Source of the DNA: Burkholderia sp. Bp8992
GTDB lineage: Bacteria; Pseudomonadota; Gammaproteobacteria; Burkholderiales; Burkholderiaceae
Assembly (NCBI RefSeq): GCF_003853705.1
Contig: NZ_QTQI01000015.1
Span: 62,001-126,000, forward strand
Reading direction: 5' to 3'
DNA: 64,000 bases
In this document: positions 57,914-64,000 of the stretch, one piece after another
Layout of the letters: each line of letters begins with the position of its first letter
Position numbering within the stretch: position 1 is the first letter of the stretch
Made by a program: the position numbers and the translations under genes
The notes under the pieces: model-generated
Database searches by the model: none
Told to the model about the DNA's origin: nothing
The model's input: the letters and a program-made list of their open reading frames with translations, nothing else

Positions 57914-58936
57914 TCAGCGCCCCGCGGCAAACCCGCCGAAGAACGCACGGGCGTTCGCGTCGAGGCTGTCGAGGTGATAACCGCCCTCCTGCACGATCAC
58001 CGTCGGCACCCCGAGCGCGCCGATCGCGCCGCCGAGCCGCCCGAACCCGTCGGTCGTGACGGCAACCTGCGATTGCGGATCGTCCTTGTAGATGTCGAAG
58101 CCGAGCGCGAGCACGAGCGCGTCGGGCTGGAATCGCGCGAGGGCACGCAATGCGTCGTCGAGCCGCTCGAAGAATGCCGATTCCGGCGCACCGTGCGGCA
58201 TCGGCAGGTTGAGGTTGAAGCCGTCGCCGGCACCCGCACCCGTCTCTTCCTCGTAGCCCGCGACGACCGGGTAGAAGTTGGTCGGATCGCCGTGGATCGA
58301 TACGTACAGCACATCGTCGCGGCCGTAGAAGATCTCCTGCACGCCCTGCCCGTGATGCATGTCGGTGTCGAGGATCGCGACGCGACGATGGCGACCGAGC
58401 AGCGCTTGCGCGGCGATCGCCGCATTGTTCAGGTAGCAGAAGCCGCCGGCTGCATCGCGGCGCGCGTGATGGCCGGGCGGCCGGCACAGCGCGTAGGCCG
58501 CGCGCGCGCCGTCGTTGACGTCGGCCGCGGCCGCGAGCGCGTCCTGCGCGGACCAGTACGCGGCGCGCCACGTATTCGCGCCAACCGGGCAGCTGCCGTC
58601 GGCGAGATAGCGCGCGGCTTTCGCGAGCACGCCGCGCAACGGGTTCGGGTCGCGCACGAACACATTCGACATCACTTCGTCGCCCCAGTCGTCGGGCATC
58701 CGCTTCCAGTCGCGATGCGCCTCCTCGAGAAAGCGCAGGTAGTTCATGTCGTGCACGGCCGCGATCGGCGCGGTGCCGCGGTCGGCCGGTTCGCGCACGT
58801 CGAAGTCGAGCGCGCGCACGGCCGCGACGAGCCGCGCCGCGCGTTCGGGCACTTCCTGCGGTTCGCGCATCCGGCCGCGCGACAGATAGCTGCGCGGATG
58901 GTGCAGCAGTTGTTCGGGATGGAAATAGGTTTTCAT
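57914..58936 (-). CDS. histone-deacetylase-like zinc amidohydrolase (acetylpolyamine amidohydrolase type)
   Basis: The 340-residue enzyme has the deacetylase active site: CRPPGHHARRDAAGGFCYLNNAAIAA holds the catalytic His pair and VAILDTDMHHGQGVQEIFYG holds zinc ligands Asp and His, with a further ligand Asp region in LGFDIYKDDPQ. GAGGA precedes the ATG. Length and the start MKTYFHPEQLLHHPRSYLSRG match acetylpolyamine amidohydrolases, which release acetate from N-acetylputrescine and similar amines. Acetoin-utilisation-type deacetylases are a less likely alternative. It is the last of three genes, 25 bases after the M20 hydrolase. Confidence 0.85.
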   Translation of the reverse strand: MKTYFHPEQLLHHPRSYLSRGRMREPQEVPERAARLVAAVRALDFDVREPADRGTAPIAAVHDMNYLRFLEEAHRDWKRMPDDWGDEVMSNVFVRDPNPLRGVLAKAARYLADGSCPVGANTWRAAYWSAQDALAAAADVNDGARAAYALCRPPGHHARRDAAGGFCYLNNAAIAAQALLGRHRRVAILDTDMHHGQGVQEIFYGRDDVLYVSIHGDPTNFYPVVAGYEEETGAGAGDGFNLNLPMPHGAPESAFFERLDDALRALARFQPDALVLALGFDIYKDDPQSQVAVTTDGFGRLGGAIGALGVPTVIVQEGGYHLDSLDANARAFFGGFAAGR

Positions 58937-58961
58937 CGTTCGTCCTCGTCGATTCCCCGCG

Positions 58962-60233
58962 TCACGCGTCGTGCGTGGCGGCCGCCGCCTCGACGCGCGC
59001 CGCGATGCCTGCGCGCGCCAGCACCGCATGGAGCAGCACGTTCGTGCCGCGCGTCACGTCGTCGGGCAACGCGTCCTCGGCCTCGTTGTGCGACAGGCCG
59101 TCGACGCACGGGATGAACACCATCGCGGTCGGGAAACGGCGCGCGAGCAGGATCGCGTCGTGGCCGGCGCCGCTGACGATCCGCTCGTTCGTGTAGCCGA
59201 ACGCTTCGGCCGCCTGCGCAACCAGTTCGACGCAGCCGCGGTCGAACGGCGTCGCCGGGCTGCGCCAGCAGGTGTCGATCGCGACCTGCACGCCACGCAC
59301 GGCGGCAATACGTGCGCACGCATCGCGCAGGTCGCGCTCCATCGCATCGACTTCGGCATCGTCGTGATGGCGCAGGTCGACCGTGAACGTCAGGTCGCCG
59401 GCAATGGTGTTGCGCGACGCATTGCGGATCCCGACCTGCCCGATCGTCGCAAGCCCGCGCGGTGCATGGCCGGCGACGATCCTTTCGAGTTCGAGCGCGA
59501 TCTGTGCGCTCGCGAAATACGCGTCCTTGCGATACGGCATCGGCGTCGTGCCCGCATGCGCGGCCACGCCCGTCACGGTCACGTCGAGCCAGCGGATCGC
59601 CTGCCCGCCCGTGACGATGCCGATCGTCGTGCCGTTCGCCTCGAGCACGGGCCCCTGTTCGATATGCGCTTCGAAATACGCGTCGACCGCCCCGCCCGTC
59701 GCACGCGTGCCGCGATAGCCGCACGCGTCCAGTGCGGCGCCGAGCGTGACGCCGTCGGCGTCCTGCTTCACGAGCGCTTCGTCGAGCGGCAACGCGCCCG
59801 TGAACACGGCCGACCCGAGCATCGCCGGCGCGAAGCGCGCGCCTTCCTCGTTGGTCCAGGACACGATTTCGAGCGGCTTGCCGGTCGCGATGCCCGCGTC
59901 GTTCAGCGTGCGCACGAGTTCGAGCGCGGCGAGCACGCCATAGACGCCGTCGAAGCGGCCGCCTTCCGGCTGCGTATCGAGGTGGCTGCCGATCAGCACG
60001 GGCGCGGCCTGCGCATCGGTGCCGTCGCGCCGCGCGAACAGGTTGCCGACTGCATCGACGCTCACCGTCATCCCCGAGTCGCGGCACCATTGCGCGAACA
60101 GGTCGCGCCCGCGCCGGTCGTCATCGGTGAGCGCGAGGCGCCGCACGCCGCCGCGCGGCGTCGCGCCGACGCGCGCCATGTCGGCCAGGCTCTGCCACAA
60201 GCGGGCGCCGTCGATTTCCAGCAGGTCTTTCAT
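58962..60233 (-). CDS. M20-family amidohydrolase (N-carbamoyl-amino acid hydrolase / allantoate amidohydrolase type)
   Basis: The 423-residue binuclear metallo-enzyme has the motifs GSHLDTQPEGGRFDGVYGVLAALE, SWTNEEGARFAPAMLGSAVF, EAHIEQGPVLEANGTTIGIVTG, and SGAGHDAILLARRFPTAMVFIPCVDGLSHNEAED. These are characteristic of the HyuC/AllC branch, which cleaves N-carbamoyl or ureido groups. Exact substrate is unknown. The ATG at 60233 has GGAG five bases upstream. It follows the MFS carrier by 31 bases and precedes the deacetylase-like gene, so the three form one operon. Confidence 0.87.
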   Translation of the reverse strand: MKDLLEIDGARLWQSLADMARVGATPRGGVRRLALTDDDRRGRDLFAQWCRDSGMTVSVDAVGNLFARRDGTDAQAAPVLIGSHLDTQPEGGRFDGVYGVLAALELVRTLNDAGIATGKPLEIVSWTNEEGARFAPAMLGSAVFTGALPLDEALVKQDADGVTLGAALDACGYRGTRATGGAVDAYFEAHIEQGPVLEANGTTIGIVTGGQAIRWLDVTVTGVAAHAGTTPMPYRKDAYFASAQIALELERIVAGHAPRGLATIGQVGIRNASRNTIAGDLTFTVDLRHHDDAEVDAMERDLRDACARIAAVRGVQVAIDTCWRSPATPFDRGCVELVAQAAEAFGYTNERIVSGAGHDAILLARRFPTAMVFIPCVDGLSHNEAEDALPDDVTRGTNVLLHAVLARAGIAARVEAAAATHDA

Positions 60234-60264
60234 GTGCACTCCGGATGAATTCGTTCGTTGAGGT

Positions 60265-61575
60265 TCAGTGCGAGCCGAGCGCTTCGGCAGCGGCCGGCCG
60301 CGCTGCCCGGCGTGCGTCGAGCGCGACGATGCAGAGCAGCGAGATGCCGGCGAGACACGTGTAGAACACCGCGAGCGGCCACCACTGGCCGGCGAAGCGA
60401 TGCGCGAGCCACGTGCCGACGAGCGGCGTCAGGCCGCCTGCGATCGCGCCGCAGATCTGATACGCGAGCGAGATCGCCGAATAGCGCACGTGGGCGGGAA
60501 ACACGTCGCTGACGAAGCCCGCGATCACCGAATAGAAGCCGGCCATGCAGACGACCGCGAGCGCGATGCCCGCAATCAGCGATGCGGACGTGCCGCCCTG
60601 CACGAGCATGAACATCGGATACGGCGACAGCATCGCGAGCAGCGCCGCGACCTTCAGGAAGCGCGCGCCGCCGATCCGCTCGGCGGTCCAGGCGGCGATC
60701 GGCTGCGCGATAAACTGGATGATCGCAACCGCGAACAGGCTGTCGAGGATCAGCGAACGCGACACGCCGACGTACTGCGTCGTGTACGCGATCATGAACG
60801 TGTTCGTGAAATAGACGCCCGCGATGCCGATCGTGTTCGCGCCGATGCAGAGCAGCACGAGCCCCGACGCCGAACGGAACACTTCCGCGACCGGCAGCTT
60901 CACCGTGCGGTTGGTTTCCTTCACGCGCGCGAATTCCGGCGACTCGTTCACGCCGAGCCGGATCAGGATGCCCACCACGAGCAGCACCGCGCTCGCGAGA
61001 AACGGCAGGCGCCAGCCCCACGCGAGGAAGTCGGCCTTGTCCATCGACGTGACCGCGCGGAACGCGATCAGCGACAGGATCAGTCCGGCCGGGCTGCCAA
61101 GCTGCGCGAACGATGCGAAAAACGTGCGGCGCCCCTGCGGCGCATGCTCGCCGGCCATCAGCACCGCGCCGCCCCATTCGCCGCCGACCGCGATCCCCTG
61201 CACGACGCGCAGCGCGACGAGCAGCACCGGCGCGAGGATGCCGACCTTCGAATAAGCGGGCAGCAGCCCGACGCAGACGGTCGCGACGCCCATCATCATC
61301 AGCGTCGTCATGAGTGCCTTCTTGCGGCCGATGCGGTCGCCGAGATGGCCGAAGATCACGCCGCCGAGCGGACGCGCGAAGAAGCCGACCGCGAACGTCG
61401 CGAACGATGCCATCGTGCTGACGAACGGGTCGTGCGACGGGAAATAGAGTTCGCCGAACACGAGCGCGGCCGCGGTCGCGTAGATGTAGAAGTCGTACCA
61501 CTCGATCATCGTGCCGATGAACGCGGCCGTCGCGGCGCGTGCCGGCTGGCGGGCGGAAGGAAGGGACTGGGTCAT
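60265..61575 (-). CDS. MFS metabolite:H+ symporter (MHS family)
   Basis: The 436-residue carrier begins QPARAATAAFIGTMIEWYDFYIYATAAALVFGELYFP. It has GHLGDRIGRKKALM, ALRVVQGIAVGGEWGGAVLMAGEHAP and the second-half repeat of the metabolite:H+ symporter family (organic acid, betaine or amino-acid derivatives). AGGAG precedes the ATG. It is the first gene of the three-gene operon with the two amidohydrolases and is divergent from a LysR gene, so it probably imports their substrate. Confidence 0.88.
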   Translation of the reverse strand: MTQSLPSARQPARAATAAFIGTMIEWYDFYIYATAAALVFGELYFPSHDPFVSTMASFATFAVGFFARPLGGVIFGHLGDRIGRKKALMTTLMMMGVATVCVGLLPAYSKVGILAPVLLVALRVVQGIAVGGEWGGAVLMAGEHAPQGRRTFFASFAQLGSPAGLILSLIAFRAVTSMDKADFLAWGWRLPFLASAVLLVVGILIRLGVNESPEFARVKETNRTVKLPVAEVFRSASGLVLLCIGANTIGIAGVYFTNTFMIAYTTQYVGVSRSLILDSLFAVAIIQFIAQPIAAWTAERIGGARFLKVAALLAMLSPYPMFMLVQGGTSASLIAGIALAVVCMAGFYSVIAGFVSDVFPAHVRYSAISLAYQICGAIAGGLTPLVGTWLAHRFAGQWWPLAVFYTCLAGISLLCIVALDARRAARPAAAEALGSH

Positions 61576-61688
61576 GCGGGCTCCTGACGCGCGCCGCGGC
61601 GGGGCGACACGCAATATCGGGTGATGGCCGTCTGTCGCGGCCTCGCGCCGCACGCTGCGGCGCCCCTCCTTTATCGGTGGCCGCAAAT

Positions 61689-61736
61689 CATTAGTCAAAT
61701 TTCAAGTTATTATTCGCCGTATAAATTCAACTAATG
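61689..61736. promoter_or_regulatory. long AT-rich inverted repeat, likely LysR operator
   Basis: Arms CATTAGTCAAATTT (61689-61702) and AAATTCAACTAATG (61723-61736) are complementary at 12 of 14 positions, with a 20-base AT-rich centre. They lie between the divergent carrier and LysR genes; the right arm is 28 bases before the regulator ATG. The region is far more AT-rich than its surroundings. Operator function is inferred. Confidence 0.6.
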
Positions 61737-61763
61737 CCTGCTCGCCGCCCGCCCGGAGACCCG

Positions 61764-62720
61764 ATGCGCCCCGACCTCGCCCCATTCCTGAACGACCGCC
61801 TCGACTGGAACCTGCTGCGCACCTACCTGGTGATCATGCAGGAGCGCAGCGTGAGCCGTGCGGCCGCGCGCCTGCACGTGACGCAGCCGGCCGTGAGCCA
61901 GGCGCTGCGGCGGCTCGAGGAGACGCTCGAGCGTCGGCTGATCGAGCGGCGCGGCGCACACTTCGCGCCGACGCCGGCCGGCGAAGCCGTGTACCGGATC
62001 GCGAGCGACATCTACTGCGGCATCTCGCGCCTCGAAACCGAAATCGACGACAGCACGGCCGACCTGACCGGCTCGATCCGGCTGCTGACGGTGAGCCGCA
62101 TCGAATCGCCCGTCTACGACGAGTTCCTGGCGGAATTTCATCGCGCGTATCCGCGCATCGACCTGCAGATCGAAGTGATGCGCTCGTCGGACATCCTGTC
62201 GTCGCTGCTGCAGAAGACGGCCACGGCCGGGCTCGGCCTGTGCCGCACGCCGCACGACAAGCTGGAGATGCGCTGTTTCCTGCGCCAGCGCTATGCGATC
62301 TACTGCGGCCGCCATCACCGGCTGTTCGGGCAGACGCAGTTGCGGATGGACGACCTGCTCGCAGAGAACTTCGTGTCGTTCACGAGCGACCAGATCGGCG
62401 ACAGCCTGTCGCCGCTCACCGTGTTCCGTGACCAGAAGGGCTTCACGGGCCGCATCGTCGCGTCGTCGCCGAGCCTCGAGGAAGTGCGGCGGCTGATCTT
62501 CGCGGGCTACGGAATCGGGTGCCTGCCCGAGCACATCGTGCGCGACGACATCGCGCAGCAGCGGCTGTGGCGGCTGCCGCCCGACGACGGGCTCGTCGAC
62601 GTCGACGTGTTCCTGCTGTGGCATCGCGACCGCAAGATGAATGCGGCCGAGCATGCGTTTCTCGACGCGATGGAGCGCTGCATGCAGCGCTATTCGCTCG
62701 CGGAACGGCTCGGGAAATGA
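61764..62720 (+). CDS. LysR-type regulator of the amidohydrolase operon
   Basis: The 318-residue protein has helix-turn-helix LLRTYLVIMQERSVSRAAARLHVTQPAVSQALRRLEETLE near its start and an effector-binding domain with GSIRLLTVSRIESPVYDEFLAEFHRAYPRIDLQIE. The ATG at 61764 follows GGAG; an ATG 30 bases earlier adds MPARRPPGDP. It is divergent from the carrier-amidohydrolase operon. The strong inverted repeat between them is its probable binding site. Inducer unknown. Confidence 0.88.
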   Translation: MRPDLAPFLNDRLDWNLLRTYLVIMQERSVSRAAARLHVTQPAVSQALRRLEETLERRLIERRGAHFAPTPAGEAVYRIASDIYCGISRLETEIDDSTADLTGSIRLLTVSRIESPVYDEFLAEFHRAYPRIDLQIEVMRSSDILSSLLQKTATAGLGLCRTPHDKLEMRCFLRQRYAIYCGRHHRLFGQTQLRMDDLLAENFVSFTSDQIGDSLSPLTVFRDQKGFTGRIVASSPSLEEVRRLIFAGYGIGCLPEHIVRDDIAQQRLWRLPPDDGLVDVDVFLLWHRDRKMNAAEHAFLDAMERCMQRYSLAERLGK

Positions 62721-62778
62721 CGGCGCGCATGCGCCGGCGGAAGGCGCCGGGCGCACGCGGTCCGGCCCGTCGGCAACG

Positions 62779-63849
62779 TCAGAAGCGATGCACGATGCCG
62801 AGCTGCATGCCGCGCGCATTCGCGCCCGGATACGCGAGCGGCAAGCCGGGGTTCGCTGCGCCGGCGAGCGTGTAGCCGGCCTGGTTGCGGTTGCGCAGGT
62901 ACGACAGCGCGCCGTAGAAGCTCGTGCGCTTCGACAGGTCGTACTCGTACATCAGCCCGAGCTGGTCCGCATTGTTGCCTTGCGACGACTGGTCGTGCAG
63001 GTACGCATAACCGAGCGCGACAGTGTTCGCCGGGTTGAGCTGGTATTTGACCGACAGCCCGTACACGCGCGAATCGATGCCGAGGTCGGCCCACTTCACT
63101 GCCGAAAAGCCGCCGTACACGGTGGCCTTGCCGATCTCGTACGATGCGCCGGCCATGATCGTGCGATCGGTCGTGGTCGCCGTCGCGTTCTTCAACCACT
63201 GCCCCGCGACGAACGCGCCGAACGGCCCGTGTTCGTAGGTCAGGTCGAACTGCTGGCTGGAGCCGGCCGAGCGCACGCCGCCCGCATCGCCGAACCCGAA
63301 GTACAACCCGCCCTGGAAACCGGCGATCTCCGGGCTCTGGTACGACAGCGTGTTGCTCGTGCGGAACGCGAACACGGTCAGGTTGTCCATGCCGGACGCC
63401 TGCGTGACGCCGCCGAACGCATCCTGCCCGCCCTGGTCGTTGAACAGCGGCGAATTCTGCCGGCCCGCGCGCACCTTGCCCCACTGCCCTGCGATGCCGA
63501 CCCACGCCTGCCGGTTGAACAGGCTGCCCGCACTCGCGAGCGAGCCGTTGTTCGGGTTGAAGCCGTTCTCCAGCGCGAACTCGATCTTCTGGCCACCGCC
63601 GATATCCTCGCCGCCCTTCAATCCGAACCGGCTGCCCCACTGGCCACCCGAGTTGAGCGCCGCCGTATAGCCGTTACCCGTATTCACGACCTGCGCGAAT
63701 TCGTCGATCACGCCGTACAGCGTGACGCCGTCCTGCGCGAGCGCGGTTCCCGATGCGGCGAGGCACGCGGCTGCGACCGTCGTGCGAAGACCGGCGTGCA
63801 CCGGCCGCGCTCGGCAATCGCTGCCGTGCGCTTCAATATATTTAGTCAT
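62779..63849 (-). CDS. outer-membrane porin (Gram-negative general porin family)
   Basis: The 356-residue precursor has an atypically long N-terminus (MTKYIEAHGSDCRARPVHAG) before the signal core LRTTVAAACLAASGTALA, cut before QDGVTLYGVIDEFAQVVNTG. The mature protein has the usual beta-barrel pattern, with SRFGLKGGEDIGGGQKIEFALENGFNPNNG, the constriction loop RQNSPLFNDQGG, and the terminal Phe (GMQLGIVHRF) needed for outer-membrane insertion. Porins of this family form trimers with a 16-strand barrel. A start further downstream would give a shorter signal peptide; no ATG there is better. It is convergent with the LysR gene. Confidence 0.9.
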   Translation of the reverse strand: MTKYIEAHGSDCRARPVHAGLRTTVAAACLAASGTALAQDGVTLYGVIDEFAQVVNTGNGYTAALNSGGQWGSRFGLKGGEDIGGGQKIEFALENGFNPNNGSLASAGSLFNRQAWVGIAGQWGKVRAGRQNSPLFNDQGGQDAFGGVTQASGMDNLTVFAFRTSNTLSYQSPEIAGFQGGLYFGFGDAGGVRSAGSSQQFDLTYEHGPFGAFVAGQWLKNATATTTDRTIMAGASYEIGKATVYGGFSAVKWADLGIDSRVYGLSVKYQLNPANTVALGYAYLHDQSSQGNNADQLGLMYEYDLSKRTSFYGALSYLRNRNQAGYTLAGAANPGLPLAYPGANARGMQLGIVHRF

Positions 63850-64000
63850 ACTATTTAATAAACGAAGAATGAAACGATGCCGGGCGCGGCAATCACGCCG
63901 TACCGGTATCGCGGGAATGGGAATCGGTCGGGTCGGCCCGGCGCAGACGGCGCCGGGCTCGACGCTCAGGCCGGCAACGCGCCGGCCCGATGCGCGAGAT
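63850..64000. other. upstream region of the porin at the window edge
   Basis: The first ~25 bases (to about 63872) are AT-rich and contain the porin ribosome-binding region; the rest is GC-rich. I see no gene or clear promoter in it. Confidence 0.4.

Overview
The window is about 64 kb of very GC-rich DNA with long shadow reading frames opposite nearly every gene. It reads as ordinary chromosome 1 backbone of a Burkholderia species, probably of the B. cepacia complex. The basis is recognised gene order: ppx/ppk next to phoR-phoB-phoU-pstBACS, then glmM-folP-ftsH-rlmE-yhbY-greA-carB-leuE-carA, then gloB-methyltransferase-rnhA-dnaQ, then malonate decarboxylase genes. The exact species cannot be decided from the sequence alone. 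There is one tRNA (Pro, UGG). I see no rRNA, insertion sequence, phage or CRISPR array.

Layout. 1-3.4 kb: the 3' end of a MATE exporter, a 58-residue lipoprotein, a small membrane protein, the ornithine-lipid acyltransferase olsB, sixA, tRNA-Pro and a small exported protein. 3.5-14.2 kb: phosphate and polyphosphate metabolism. ppx and ppk are divergent, with a Pho box before ppk, and the operon pstS-pstC-pstA-pstB-phoU-phoB-phoR is preceded by two full Pho boxes. 14.5-26.9 kb: housekeeping genes for cell-wall precursor (glmM), folate (folP), membrane proteolysis (ftsH), 23S rRNA methylation (rlmE), ribosome-associated yhbY, greA and carbamoyl phosphate synthesis (carA-leuE-carB). 27-33.3 kb: an MFS carrier, mltD, gloB, a methyltransferase overlapping rnhA, dnaQ and ynfA. 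33.4-39.1 kb: proP with a long leader, small genes, a GST, an intracellular PHB depolymerase-like protein, a phosphoribosyltransferase and an exported degenerate phospholipase-D-like protein.

39.2-47.8 kb: a complete biotin-independent malonate decarboxylase locus (madL-madM-mdcA-mdcC-mdcD-mdcE-mdcG-mdcB-mdcH, divergent from a LysR gene). It encodes uptake, all enzyme subunits and the machinery that makes and loads the prosthetic group. The coding regions from mdcC to mdcH overlap, which implies translational coupling. 47.9-53.7 kb: a DUF4148 protein, a carnitine-dehydrogenase-like enzyme, a heat-shock operon of two small Hsp20 proteins with a sigma-32-type promoter, a zinc-ribbon protein, a TerC-like membrane protein, an NhaR-like regulator and a DUF2242 lipoprotein. 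53.9-63.8 kb: LysR-controlled catabolic units (a PLP dehydratase with divergent LysR; an MFS carrier, M20 amidohydrolase and histone-deacetylase-like amidohydrolase in one operon with divergent LysR), an AraJ-like MFS exporter and a porin.

No clearly new multi-gene system was found. The observations most worth following are a candidate two-hairpin small RNA at about 56.07-56.14 kb, the five phased Pho half-sites before pstS, a long AT-rich inverted repeat before the amidohydrolase operon, the proP leader, and several small or degenerate proteins.
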